A stretch of 19,905 nucleotides of DNA from Chromatiales bacterium. Its GTDB lineage: Bacteria > Pseudomonadota > Gammaproteobacteria > UBA6429 > Thiohalophilaceae. The translations under genes and the position numbers were made by a program. Each line of letters opens with the position of its first letter. Positions within the stretch are counted from its first letter, which is position 1. The notes beneath the pieces are model-generated. The model searched no databases and had not been told where the DNA came from. It saw nothing but the letters and a program-made list of their open reading frames with translations. Below, in pieces: positions 1 to 8,154 of this stretch. The DNA lies in assembly GCA_027001895.1 (NCBI GenBank), contig JALTLP010000129.1, positions 1 through 19,905 on the forward strand, read 5' to 3'.

Positions 1-420
1 GCGCATGCCGAAGAGCATAGTCTTGAAGTACAGCTACCTTTTTTGCAGGAAGTACTGGATGACTTTACTCTGGTGCCTTTGGTGGTCGGTGATGCCGAAC
101 CTCATGATGTTGCTGAAGTGATTAATAGCTTAATGCAGTATGATGATAAATCCATCGTTGTTATTAGCAGTGACCTGAGCCATTACCATGACTATAACCA
201 GGCAAAAAAAATGGACAGTGCAACCAGTGAAGCCATTGTTAACATACAACCCGAGCGAATAAGTTATGATGATGCCTGCGGCCGGAACGGCATCAAGGGT
301 ATGTTAACCGTTGCTGCCGAGAACAACCTGGAAGTTGAGCTGGTTGACCTGAGAAATTCCGGCGATACCGCTGGTGATAAAGATCGTGTTGTGGGATACG
401 GGGCTTATGTCATCCATTAA
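1..420 (+). CDS. MEMO1-family protein (AmmeMemoRadiSam system protein B), 3' part
   Basis: This is the C-terminal part of a gene that begins before the window; the first codon in frame is base 1. The visible 139 residues open with the family block AEEHSLEVQLPFLQ, continue with a hydrophobic strand ending in SSDLSHYHDY, and close with NSGDTAGDKDRVVGYGAYVI. All three are hallmarks of the MEMO1 family, which is structurally related to extradiol-type and LigB-like metal dioxygenases. No enzymatic activity is firmly established for the bacterial members. The family is often encoded beside an AMMECR1 protein and a radical SAM protein (AmmeMemoRadiSam systems B, A and the radical SAM component). Here the next gene is the AMMECR1 member, and the stop codon lies inside its 5' end, so the two are very probably translationally coupled. 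The radical SAM gene, if present, would lie upstream and is not visible. Family assignment is strong; function is unknown. Confidence 0.9.
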   Translation, partial: AHAEEHSLEVQLPFLQEVLDDFTLVPLVVGDAEPHDVAEVINSLMQYDDKSIVVISSDLSHYHDYNQAKKMDSATSEAIVNIQPERISYDDACGRNGIKGMLTVAAENNLEVELVDLRNSGDTAGDKDRVVGYGAYVIH

Positions 421-973
421 ACTTTCCGAACAAGAGCAGAAAATATGTTTGCAGGTTGCAAAAAAATCCATTGAGCATGGTCTGCAACAAGGTTCCGCTT
501 TGCCGGTTGTAACGAGTGAATATACGGATAGTTTGCAACAACAGCTTGCCAGCTTTGTGACCTTGCATAAGCATGGCCAGTTACGGGGCTGCATCGGTGC
601 GCTGGAAGCGTATCAACCTTTGATTAAAGATATTGCCGAGCATGCTTATGCGGCGGCATTTCAGGATCCGCGTTTCCCGGCGCTAAATGCCAGTGAACTC
701 GAACAGCTGGATATTGAAATATCGGTACTGGGAAAACCTGAACCGATGCAGTTTACTGGTGAAGCTGATTTGTTAAAGCAAATACGCCCGGGCATTGATG
801 GTCTTATTCTTGAACACGGGTTTAACCGCGGAACATTCCTGCCTTCGGTATGGGAACAATTGCCGGATGTAACGGAGTTTTTTAAACACTTAAAAAACAA
901 GGCCGGTTTGCCAATGGACTGGTGGCGTGATGATGTGAAGGTAAGCCGATACCAGACGTTTTCTTTTTCGTAA
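407..973 (+). CDS. AMMECR1-domain protein (AmmeMemoRadiSam system protein A)
   Basis: A 188-residue protein carrying the AMMECR1 signature LRGCIGALEAYQPL at about residues 55-68, followed by the family-typical sequence AFQDPRFPAL and the block LEQLDIEISVLGKPEPM. Length fits a single AMMECR1 domain. I chose ATG 407 rather than the upstream in-frame GTG at 374: the protein from 407 begins MSSIKLSEQEQK, as expected for the family, and the extra 11 codons would lie wholly within the preceding MEMO-family gene. The 14-base overlap with that gene (stop at 418-420) suggests coupled translation. Bacterial and archaeal AMMECR1 proteins have no demonstrated biochemical role; association with MEMO and a radical SAM enzyme suggests a shared modification pathway, which is inference. 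The gene ends four bases before the convergent PLD gene, with no obvious terminator between them. Confidence 0.92.
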   Translation: MSSIKLSEQEQKICLQVAKKSIEHGLQQGSALPVVTSEYTDSLQQQLASFVTLHKHGQLRGCIGALEAYQPLIKDIAEHAYAAAFQDPRFPALNASELEQLDIEISVLGKPEPMQFTGEADLLKQIRPGIDGLILEHGFNRGTFLPSVWEQLPDVTEFFKHLKNKAGLPMDWWRDDVKVSRYQTFSFS

Positions 974-977
974 AAAA

Positions 978-2171
978 TTAACGCATATTATGTACTAATC
1001 GCTCCAGCCACATAGCTAGTTTACTCCAGAACCATTCTTTAATACGTTGTAGTGCAGGCCGATTGTTCCATAATAACGGACTGATATGAATGGCATCATT
1101 AAAACCGGCTTCAAAAAAATCAGACAGTTGCAGGGTTAAGTCGGGGGACTGTACTTCTATATTGAGTTCCAGGTTAAATTTCTGGTTCCACTTGTCAAGA
1201 TTACTTGAACCGATACAGACCCAGTCATCACAAAGTATGGCTTTAGCATGAGTGAAGCGAGGCTGGTATTCGTATATTTTTATTTTATTTTTTAACAGCC
1301 GATTATATAAATGTCGGGCAACCTGGTTAACCCAGGGGTGGTCAGAATTTTTACCGGGTAATAACAAACGTACATCGCAACCGCGCAGTGCAGCAGCTAT
1401 CAGGGATTTTTTCAGTCGTCGTGTTGGTACAAAATAGGGGGTTGTTATCCAGATGCGCTTGCGGGTTTTTTTGGCAGCATGAATAATGGCTCGTTGTATC
1501 TCATTATGGTGCCAGGTGCACGACGATAAAAGTCTTGCCTGTTGCTTATGTAATAAAAGGTGAGATGCTTTAATTCTGTTATGCCGAGTCAGATTTTGTC
1601 CCTGCATACCGGGCATATGCTGTTTAAACAGGCTTGCGCAGTCCTGAACAATGCTGCCATTAATCTGCAACATGATATCTCGCCAGCTCTTGTCATGTTC
1701 TTCCGGAAAATTATAGTCGTCACAAATACCTGCACCGCCCAGAAAAGCGGTTGATTTATCAATAACAAGTAACTTGCGGTGATCACGGTACAGGTATTTT
1801 AAAAGATGGTGGTTACGCAAAGGATTAAACAGGTACAATTGCACCCCGGCATTAAGCAGTTGCTGGCGTTGCTGTATGCTTAAACCTTTTGAACCATAGG
1901 CATCAAGAATTAAATATACGGCAACATTGTTTTGTCTTGCCTGGATAAGAGCTTTAATAAAAAGATTAGCAGTCAGGCTGGTTTCAAAAATATACTGGAT
2001 AATATAAACCGATGAGTTTGCCTGCTTAATGGCATCAAGCATGGCCGGAAAAAACTGTTTGCCTTCGCTATAGAGCTGGAACTGGTTATTATTGCGGGGA
2101 GAATAGTTATATTTATAATTAATATAACGCTTACTACGCTGCTTAATTGTGTTTATTAACCGTTTGGCCAT
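978..2171 (-). CDS. Phospholipase D-like protein, probable cardiolipin synthase (ClsB-like)
   Basis: A 397-residue protein with two complete HKD motifs of the phospholipase D superfamily: H131-x-K133-x4-D138 (HRKLLVID) and H308-x-K310-x4-D315 (HAKAILCD), each followed by the usual GG/GSSN segment. Two HKD motifs in a chain of this length, with no long N-terminal transmembrane hairpin, resemble ClsB-type cardiolipin synthases, which transfer phosphatidyl groups between phospholipids at the inner membrane. The N-terminus is strongly basic and tyrosine-rich, and the C-terminus (RIKEWFWSKLAMWLERL) could form an amphipathic membrane-binding helix. The start codon lies six bases after the stop of rnd, so the pair is probably one transcript. 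A different PLD-superfamily transphosphatidylase or phospholipase activity is possible; cardiolipin synthesis is inferred from motif spacing and length. Confidence 0.88.
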   Translation of the reverse strand: MAKRLINTIKQRSKRYINYKYNYSPRNNNQFQLYSEGKQFFPAMLDAIKQANSSVYIIQYIFETSLTANLFIKALIQARQNNVAVYLILDAYGSKGLSIQQRQQLLNAGVQLYLFNPLRNHHLLKYLYRDHRKLLVIDKSTAFLGGAGICDDYNFPEEHDKSWRDIMLQINGSIVQDCASLFKQHMPGMQGQNLTRHNRIKASHLLLHKQQARLLSSCTWHHNEIQRAIIHAAKKTRKRIWITTPYFVPTRRLKKSLIAAALRGCDVRLLLPGKNSDHPWVNQVARHLYNRLLKNKIKIYEYQPRFTHAKAILCDDWVCIGSSNLDKWNQKFNLELNIEVQSPDLTLQLSDFFEAGFNDAIHISPLLWNNRPALQRIKEWFWSKLAMWLERLVHNMR

Positions 2172-2177
2172 GGCGTG

Positions 2178-3359
2178 TTATGTTACCGGGTTAAATTCAA
2201 GCCTGTTAGCCTTGCAGATTATCTGTATTTTTCCTTCTATAAATTCAGTTACATTTTTACCTGCCAGCTTGTTACGCCAGCCACTAAACAGGGCAACAGG
2301 TTCATTCGTTACCAGCCATTTCTCAAGATCTTTTCTCGAGCATAGCATAGTCGTTGTTATTTTTTCACGGGCGGCACAAAGGCGAACAATTGCCATAATG
2401 CAATCAATCAATGCGTCCTGCTCCGTGCTGGTGCGAACCGGTTTGGGCAGCACCGGCCAGTTGTCCTGCGGGCGTTGCTTCGATTGTTTTATAATCTTTA
2501 TTATAGTGTCACCTGACTTTTTAATAACACCGTCGTTAAGCCCTCGAATACTGGCAAGATTATTTTTATCGGTTGGTTGATGTTGTGCAAGGCTGAGTAA
2601 TACATCATCACTGAGTATCCATTTACGTGGCTTATCCGAGCTGATTGCTTTTTGTTCCCGCCAGGCTGCAAGATCCTGTAACACGGCACGTTGTAAACCA
2701 TTTAAGCGGTTATTTCCTTTAACCTTGCGCCACATTTTTTCCGGGTGGGCTTCGAAGGTGGAATCGCTGCTTAAAAAATTAAAATCATCAACCAGCCAGT
2801 CGAGACGTTTCTGTTCGGATAACTTGCGGGTAATAATGTTATAAATATCTCGCAGGTAGATAACATCGTTAATGGCATATTCGAGTTGTTCGGCGCTTAA
2901 CGGGCGTTTGCTCCAGTCGGTACGGGCAAACTTTTTGTCCAGCGAAACATTGAGCAAGGCATTGACCAGATTGCCATAACCAATCTGGTCTGCGTGGCCG
3001 AGCAGGGTGGCGGCTATCTGGGTATCAAATAAATTTCTGGGTGCGCTTTTCCTGTAGTTGTAAAAAATTTCCAGGTCTTGCCGTGCGGCATGAAATACCT
3101 TGGTGATTGATTCATTAAAAACCAGCTCGATAAAGGGTTCAATATTTTTAATCGCAAGTGGATCGATACAGGCCAGGCTATCTTCCGACGCAACCTGTAT
3201 CAGGCAAAGTACCGGCGAATAGGTTTTTTCGCGGATAAATTCGGTATCAATAAACAAGGTAGGTGAGTCCTGAATGGAATCGCAATATGCCTGCAAGTCA
3301 TCCGCGGTATCAATATATAAATAAGTATGATTTGTGGTAGTTTGGTAGCTTGTTGGCAT
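2178..3359 (-). CDS. rnd: Ribonuclease D
   Basis: A 393-residue 3'-5' exoribonuclease of the DEDD family, used in 3'-end maturation of tRNA and other small RNAs. The exonuclease domain fills the first ~210 residues: motif I FIDTEFIREKTY supplies D38 and E40, motif II HAARQDLEIF supplies D95, and motif III YAINDVIYL supplies Y161 and D165, so the four metal-binding acids of the DEDDy subgroup are intact. Two HRDC-like helical regions follow (about 215-290 and 300-380), as in E. coli RNase D, and total length is normal. The ATG at 3357-3359 is the first in frame before the exonuclease core. It is divergent from mpl across 91 bp and is followed after six bases by the PLD gene, with which it likely forms an operon. 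Confidence 0.95.
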   Translation of the reverse strand: MPTSYQTTTNHTYLYIDTADDLQAYCDSIQDSPTLFIDTEFIREKTYSPVLCLIQVASEDSLACIDPLAIKNIEPFIELVFNESITKVFHAARQDLEIFYNYRKSAPRNLFDTQIAATLLGHADQIGYGNLVNALLNVSLDKKFARTDWSKRPLSAEQLEYAINDVIYLRDIYNIITRKLSEQKRLDWLVDDFNFLSSDSTFEAHPEKMWRKVKGNNRLNGLQRAVLQDLAAWREQKAISSDKPRKWILSDDVLLSLAQHQPTDKNNLASIRGLNDGVIKKSGDTIIKIIKQSKQRPQDNWPVLPKPVRTSTEQDALIDCIMAIVRLCAAREKITTTMLCSRKDLEKWLVTNEPVALFSGWRNKLAGKNVTEFIEGKIQIICKANRLEFNPVT

Positions 3360-3450
3360 AATCGTTCTTTTAATAGTCTTTAATAATCAGTAAGATGTTT
3401 AATTATTACATAATTAGATTTTTTCAGACGATATTTTTACGGAATACAGG
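3360..3450. promoter_or_regulatory. Divergent rnd/mpl intergenic region
   Basis: This 91-bp, very AT-rich gap separates two genes transcribed away from each other, so it must hold promoters for both. Runs such as TAATTATTACATAATTAG and GATATTTTTACGG are compatible with -10 elements, but I cannot assign a convincing -35/-10 pair on either strand. No terminator or riboswitch structure is seen. Confidence 0.5.
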
Positions 3451-4827
3451 ATGCATATTCATATACTGGGGATTTGTGGCACTTTTATGGGGGGCATTGC
3501 GACCATTGCGCGTGAAATGGGCCATAAGGTAACCGGCAGCGATTTAAACGTTTATCCACCAATGAGCACCATGCTGGAAGAACAGGGGATTGAAATTATC
3601 CAGGGTTTTGACGAGTCTCAACTGAGTCCAACTCCGGATATTGTCATCATCGGTAATGCCATGTCACGTGGCAATAAAGCGGTTGAATATATACTTAACA
3701 ATAACGTGCCCTATACTTCCGGCCCACAGTGGCTGGCCGAGCATGTATTGCAACAGCGCTGGGTATTAGCGGTTGCCGGCACGCATGGTAAAACAACCAC
3801 CAGTAGTATGCTGACCTGGATTCTGCATGATGCCAATATTAAAAGCGGTTTTTTAATTGGCGGGGTGGCGAAAAATTTTGGTGTTTCTGCCAGCCTCGGG
3901 GATTCGGATTTTTTTGTGATAGAAGCGGATGAGTACGATACGGCCTTCTTTGATAAACGTTCCAAGTTTGTTCATTATCATGCCCGTACTGTTATATTAA
4001 ATAACCTTGAGTATGATCATGCAGATATTTTCCCAGACATTGAAGCTATTCAGACCCAGTTCCATCATTTAATTCGTACCATACCAACCAGTGGCCTTAT
4101 TATTTACCCGGAAGACGATAAAAATCTGAAACAGGTTTTATTGCAGGGCTCCTGGACGCCAACGGCAAAGCTAAGCGAGAAAGACAGCCAGGCAGATAAT
4201 GAGCCCACCGAATGGCAATGTGAAAAACTTGTCAATGACTATTCACGTTTTAATGTTTTACAAAATGGGAAAGTACAGGGAACCGTACAGTGGGATCTAA
4301 TTGGCCGCCACAATATGTTTAATGCTCTGGCAGCAATAATTGCCGCCAGACATATTGGTATTGCACCCCAACATGCGATTAAAAGTTTGTCGCGTTTTGA
4401 AGGTATAAAACGTCGTATGGAAGTACGTGGCGTAGTGAACAATATAATTGTATACGACGATTTTGCCCACCACCCGACAGCAATAAAAACAACCCTCGAT
4501 GGTTTACGTAAACAGGTTGGACAAGCACGTATTATTGCCGTCATCGAGCCCCGCTCAAACACCATGAAGCAGGGCGTTCATGCAAAAGCGCTGGCCGAGT
4601 CGTTACAACTGGCCGATTATGTCTTTGCCATGCAGCCGGATAATCTTGAATGGAACCTCGCCGAAGCGTTACAGGCGCTGGACAACAGCAGTGTCGAAAA
4701 AAGTGTTGAAGGGATCCTGGTTAAATTAATCAGGCTGGTTCAACCGGGTGACCATGTGCTTATTATGAGCAATGGTGGTTTTGCCGGTATCCATCAGAAA
4801 CTGTTAAATATGCTAGACTCCATGTAA
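3451..4827 (+). CDS. mpl: UDP-N-acetylmuramate:L-alanyl-gamma-D-glutamyl-meso-diaminopimelate ligase
   Basis: A 458-residue Mur-ligase family enzyme of cytoplasmic peptidoglycan recycling. It joins the recovered tripeptide L-Ala-gamma-D-Glu-meso-DAP to UDP-MurNAc at the cost of ATP. The N-terminal UDP-binding Rossmann segment HILGICGTFMGGIA (residues 4-17) differs from MurC, whose start has the GIGGxGM form, and GTFMGG is typical of Mpl. The ATP P-loop GTHGKTTT is at 110-117, the central domain has IEADEYDTAFFDKRSKF and NNLEYDHADIF, and the C-terminal domain has DDFAHHPTAI and EPRSNTMK, all expected in Mpl. Length is normal. It is followed after 19 bases by ubiX, an order shared with Pseudomonas-type genomes. 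Its presence indicates a meso-DAP Gram-negative cell wall with recycling. Confidence 0.96.
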   Translation: MHIHILGICGTFMGGIATIAREMGHKVTGSDLNVYPPMSTMLEEQGIEIIQGFDESQLSPTPDIVIIGNAMSRGNKAVEYILNNNVPYTSGPQWLAEHVLQQRWVLAVAGTHGKTTTSSMLTWILHDANIKSGFLIGGVAKNFGVSASLGDSDFFVIEADEYDTAFFDKRSKFVHYHARTVILNNLEYDHADIFPDIEAIQTQFHHLIRTIPTSGLIIYPEDDKNLKQVLLQGSWTPTAKLSEKDSQADNEPTEWQCEKLVNDYSRFNVLQNGKVQGTVQWDLIGRHNMFNALAAIIAARHIGIAPQHAIKSLSRFEGIKRRMEVRGVVNNIIVYDDFAHHPTAIKTTLDGLRKQVGQARIIAVIEPRSNTMKQGVHAKALAESLQLADYVFAMQPDNLEWNLAEALQALDNSSVEKSVEGILVKLIRLVQPGDHVLIMSNGGFAGIHQKLLNMLDSM

Positions 4828-4846
4828 CTTTTTTAGAGTGATGTAA

Positions 4847-5455
4847 ATGAAACAGGCTTCCCCAATTATTGTTGCAATGACCGGCGCGTCAGGTGCCTGT
4901 TATGGATTGCGCCTGCTGGAATGTTTAATAAAAGATAACCGTCAGGTTTACTTACTGATTTCAAAAGCGGCACAGGCGGTTTTTGCAATGGAAACTGATT
5001 TAGACTTACCTTCAAGACCTGCAGAAGCGCAGGCGTATTTAACCGAACACTTTAATGCCGAGCCTGATCAAATCATTGTTTATGGTCGGGAGCAATGGAG
5101 CTCTCCGGTGGCGAGCGGTTCGCATAAAGCCGAACACATGGTGGTCTGCCCATGCACTACCGGCACCTTGTCGTCGATTGCACAGGGTTCAAGTGATAAC
5201 TTAATGCAGCGCGCGGCTGATGTGATGATTAAGGAACAACGCAAGCTGATGTTGGTTGTGCGGGAAACACCCTTATCTCCAATCCATCTTGAGAACATGC
5301 TGAAACTGGCTAATATAGGCGTTACTATTATGCCCGCCAATCCCGGTTTTTATCAGAACCCGAAAACCCTCGACGATCTGGTTGATTTTGTTGTGGCAAG
5401 AATTCTTGACCATCTTGGGGTGGAGCACCAGTTGTTACCTCGCTGGGGGTTGTAA
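4847..5455 (+). CDS. ubiX: Flavin prenyltransferase UbiX
   Basis: A 202-residue flavoprotein that attaches dimethylallyl phosphate to FMN, making the prenylated FMN cofactor of the decarboxylase UbiD for ubiquinone synthesis. The N-terminal nucleotide-binding loop AMTGASGACYGLRLLE, the middle segment SSPVASGSHKAEHMVVCPC, the SSDNLMQRAADVMIKEQRKLMLVVRETPL region (read as family blocks from about residue 125), and the C-terminal MPANPGFYQNPKTLDDLVDFV are the conserved UbiX/Pad1 blocks. Length is typical. The gene starts 19 bases after mpl with a GAGTGATG-like ribosome binding region, so co-transcription with mpl is likely even though the products act in unrelated pathways. UbiD is not in this window. 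Confidence 0.95.
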   Translation: MKQASPIIVAMTGASGACYGLRLLECLIKDNRQVYLLISKAAQAVFAMETDLDLPSRPAEAQAYLTEHFNAEPDQIIVYGREQWSSPVASGSHKAEHMVVCPCTTGTLSSIAQGSSDNLMQRAADVMIKEQRKLMLVVRETPLSPIHLENMLKLANIGVTIMPANPGFYQNPKTLDDLVDFVVARILDHLGVEHQLLPRWGL

Positions 5456-5477
5456 ACCTGTTCAAAGCATAATTAGC

Positions 5478-5506
5478 TTGACAGAATTTAGGCTTCGGCT
5501 TAAATA
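5478..5506 (+). promoter_or_regulatory. Candidate sigma-70 promoter before the LON-domain gene
   Basis: A perfect -35 hexamer TTGACA at 5478-5483 is followed, after 17 bases, by TAAATA at 5501-5506 as a weak -10; AATAAT two bases further on is an alternative with longer spacing. The spacer contains a small UUCG-loop hairpin (5487-5504, seven pairs including one G-T), which has no following T-run and so is not a good terminator. The site lies 50-78 bases before the start codon of the LON-domain gene. Confidence 0.4.
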
Positions 5507-5544
5507 ATGAATAAGTTTGTAATATCTTGGCGAGCAAAGGATAC

Positions 5545-5556
5545 ATGAACGTTTAA
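5545..5556 (+). other. Three-codon leader (Met-Asn-Val-stop) overlapping the LON-gene start
   Basis: ATG-AAC-GTT-TAA sits just after the Shine-Dalgarno-like AAAGG at 5536-5540, four bases away, which is closer to the usual spacing than the 15 bases separating it from the real start at 5556. Its stop codon shares its last A with the ATG of the LON gene (TAATG). The long gene has no other in-frame start upstream before a stop codon. A ribosome binding at this site might therefore start on the mini-ORF and re-initiate on the gene. This is a sequence observation; translation is not shown. Confidence 0.35.
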
Positions 5557-6131
5557 TGAATATACCGCTATTCCCATTGAATACTGTTCTGCTTCCAGGC
5601 GGGCCGTTACCCTTACGTGTTTTTGAACCACGCTACCTTGATATGGTTAGCCATTCTATGAAAAACGACAGCCCTATTGGTGTGGTTTTAATTAAAAAAG
5701 GTTTTGAAGTGGGGCCTGCGCCTGATATCCATGATATTGGTACTATGGCAAAGGTTACATACTGGCATCAACGCTCGGATGGTTTGCTGGGTATTACCCT
5801 GACCGGGCAACAGCGTTTTAAAATAAAAGAAATAAATGTGAATGGATCACAGGTTATAACAGCAGATATTGATTTACTGGAAAACCTGCCGGCAACCCCT
5901 ATAAGCGAAGAGAACGGCCACCTGTTACCGATACTTGAAAAAATTCTTGAACAGCTAGGCCCACCGTTTAAGACCATGCCTCGTAACATGGACAATGTAG
6001 AATGGGTGAGCGCCCGTTTACTTGAATTATTACCGGCTGATTTGTCGGTTAAACAGGCTCTGCTTGAAAGTAATAATATTGAAGAACGTCTTGCAAAGAT
6101 TGAATCTATACTGAAAGATGCCAGGCATTAG
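5556..6131 (+). CDS. LON peptidase substrate-binding (N-terminal) domain protein
   Basis: A 191-residue stand-alone LON substrate-binding domain without the ATPase or protease parts of Lon. The N-terminus IPLFPLNTVLLPGGPLPLRVFEPRYLDMV is the family hallmark (residues 3-31), followed by the beta-rich core with GTMAKVTYWHQRSDGLLGITLTG (about 63-85) and a helical C-terminal half. Such proteins are common in proteobacteria near housekeeping genes, but their role is unknown; ligand or peptide binding is inferred from the domain. ATG 5556 is the only possible start before an in-frame stop at 5520. Its ribosome binding site is oddly placed, being closer to a three-codon upstream mini-ORF. The last 26 bases overlap the 3' end of the convergent DedA/LssY gene. 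Confidence 0.9.
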   Translation: MNIPLFPLNTVLLPGGPLPLRVFEPRYLDMVSHSMKNDSPIGVVLIKKGFEVGPAPDIHDIGTMAKVTYWHQRSDGLLGITLTGQQRFKIKEINVNGSQVITADIDLLENLPATPISEENGHLLPILEKILEQLGPPFKTMPRNMDNVEWVSARLLELLPADLSVKQALLESNNIEERLAKIESILKDARH

Positions 6132-8154
6132 GCGTAACCCTGGCGGAGTTGCTGGCAGCTTCTGGCTGATCGATTAGCAACGTTTGCCCATCCCAATGAC
6201 TGTTTTTTGTTACAGTATCTCCGCGCTTACGAATAACAATTTTTGCATCCAGATCTTTTTTCAGTAAATCGCCAAGCTGCTTGAACTCGTTAACAGTTGT
6301 TAAATAATTTAAAAACGGACTGCGTGTAATTTTTGCCAGAGCAATTTCACCCAGCCACAATGGTTTTTTTATAAGTTCGCTTTGTGTAGAAAATTTTGAT
6401 GGCCATAAGCGGATAATAACAAGCTGATTATTTTCAAGTAGCTTTGTAAAAGTTAATAAATTATATTCACCATTATGAATATGCTTAACCACGGGTAGCT
6501 GTAATGGATTATTCGTTTCGTTTAACCAGTTAAAATAAAGTTGTGCCGTATTTTGTTGTCGTTGCCAGCCGGCTTTTTCTAATGTGTTGATGATTGAGCG
6601 ATTGCTTGCCGCCCACTGAATGTTAAGGGGTTGTTGCTGGAAGGCACGCAGATCATTACGGTAGGCCGGTAATGCAGTCCAGCCGGATTCGAGCCAGGCC
6701 TGGTGGCCAATGATGTAGTTTGTCTGCGGTTTGTGTTTAACTATCTGTGTGTTATAGGAAAACGTAACAACCAGTAATACCGAGCAAATAAATACAAATG
6801 CATTTTCCGTCAAGGTGTTTTCTGTTTTAGTGGATGTTAATGGATGTCTGCGATAAGCAATACCCAGTATCGAAACCCAGACAAGCCCAAACAGAACGTA
6901 TCCGGCAAGAGTGGATGCCTCCAGTATGCCCAGGTAAAGCAGGGCGAGGCCTGTAAGAGAAACAAATATAAAGGAAACCGTATAGAGGAAGCGGCTCTGC
7001 TTGCGGGTTAAATTTTTTGCCAGATAAATAGTGATAAAGCCATAAACACTTATCGCAGCAATATACAGATGCGACTCTACATGGAAACGACTGAAAAATA
7101 ATTTTAATGAAAAGCTGAAATTATTAACCAGCAAAACAAATAACCAGGGTAATACTAAAGAGGCAATCATAAAAACAACCGCCTTATAATTGCGCTTGTA
7201 AAAGTTCCATAGAGAAAAAAGAATCACGCTGCTCAGTAAAAAATTATATTCACTGAACAATACAAAATAGTTTGCAAGCTGTGTTGCCACCGGGTGCTGT
7301 AATTGCAGAAACTGGCTGCGAATAAACAGGTCAATATTATTCAGAAACAGCGTGTTAAATAAATAGTGATTAGCCGCAATAAGTGTAACGGCACTTATAA
7401 CAAGCAAGATAGCAAAACTGCTTATTGCCCGAATCTCGGGGTGTTTCGGGTTTACAAGTCCGTCCGGCAAAGAACCAAGAAGCGGGTGTCTGCGCGCCCA
7501 GATAATCAGTCGGTAAGACAAAACATCCGCCTGTGGTGCCAGCCAGCCATACAGTGTTTTAATTAACTGGATAATCAGCAGTATTAAAACAATGGTGATA
7601 ACAATTAAAAAAGCCAGTTGCCCGGCAAATTCTTTTGCCAGTTGTAACGACATGCCAAATAAAATACCCGGTAACAGGTAAAGAGGTGCCCAGATCAGGG
7701 CTGATAAAATATTGGAAAAATAAAATTCCCGGGCAGGCATACCGGACATCCCTGCAATGGTTGGAACGATGGCACGTAACGGCCCGAAAAAGCGTCCCAG
7801 CATAACGCTTTTTTTGCCATGCTTTTCAAAAAAACGGTTACCTTGCTGAATCAGTGCGGGGTAACGTGACAGCGGCCACATGCGTTGTAATTGCAGCTGA
7901 TAATGTTGCCCCAGGTAAAAACTTAAACCGTCTCCACAAATTGCACCGGCAATAGCGATTAACGTAGTCGGCCAGAAATCAAGGTGGCCGGTTGAGATGA
8001 GTGCGCCAAAGCCCACCATTAAAAGAAAGCCGGGCACAACCAGACCAACAACCAGCAATGATTCACTCATCGCGATTATAAAGATAAAGATATTTACCCA
8101 AACTGTGTGTTGGGTCATCCAATCAAGAAAAATTTCTAGACTATCAATGTTCAT
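6106..8154 (-). CDS. DedA/VTT - PAP2-like - LssY_C fusion membrane protein
   Basis: A 682-residue multi-pass inner-membrane protein with three parts. Residues 1-200 are a DedA (VTT/SNARE-associated) domain: ESLLVVGLVVPGFLLM at 31-46, GDGLSFYLG at 74-82 and GRFFGPLRAIVPTIAGMSGM at 120-139 carry the expected Glu and Arg-Pro features of lipid scramblase/flippase-like DedA proteins. Residues 240-435 hold six or so hydrophobic helices placed like a PAP2 lipid phosphatase. Residues 480-660 match the LssY C-terminal domain (SGWTALPAYRNDL, NIQWAASNRSIINTLEKAGW). The PAP2 catalytic motifs are degraded: the K351 segment reads KLFFSRFHVE instead of Kx6RP, PSGH appears as VESH, and the last motif reads YLGILEASTLAG, lacking the catalytic Arg, His and Asp. 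Phosphatase activity is therefore unlikely. The substrate is unknown. The 3' end overlaps the convergent LON gene. Confidence 0.85.
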   Translation of the reverse strand: MNIDSLEIFLDWMTQHTVWVNIFIFIIAMSESLLVVGLVVPGFLLMVGFGALISTGHLDFWPTTLIAIAGAICGDGLSFYLGQHYQLQLQRMWPLSRYPALIQQGNRFFEKHGKKSVMLGRFFGPLRAIVPTIAGMSGMPAREFYFSNILSALIWAPLYLLPGILFGMSLQLAKEFAGQLAFLIVITIVLILLIIQLIKTLYGWLAPQADVLSYRLIIWARRHPLLGSLPDGLVNPKHPEIRAISSFAILLVISAVTLIAANHYLFNTLFLNNIDLFIRSQFLQLQHPVATQLANYFVLFSEYNFLLSSVILFSLWNFYKRNYKAVVFMIASLVLPWLFVLLVNNFSFSLKLFFSRFHVESHLYIAAISVYGFITIYLAKNLTRKQSRFLYTVSFIFVSLTGLALLYLGILEASTLAGYVLFGLVWVSILGIAYRRHPLTSTKTENTLTENAFVFICSVLLVVTFSYNTQIVKHKPQTNYIIGHQAWLESGWTALPAYRNDLRAFQQQPLNIQWAASNRSIINTLEKAGWQRQQNTAQLYFNWLNETNNPLQLPVVKHIHNGEYNLLTFTKLLENNQLVIIRLWPSKFSTQSELIKKPLWLGEIALAKITRSPFLNYLTTVNEFKQLGDLLKKDLDAKIVIRKRGDTVTKNSHWDGQTLLIDQPEAASNSARVTPNAWHLSV

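Noticed and set aside
374..406. GTG 374 as start of the AMMECR1 gene
   Set aside because: It would add 11 residues that lie in the coding region of the preceding gene and do not belong to the family; ATG 407 fits better.
5487..5504. UUCG-loop hairpin after ubiX as a terminator
   Set aside because: The stem is short with one G-T pair and is followed by AATAATG rather than a T-run; it also overlaps the candidate promoter spacer.
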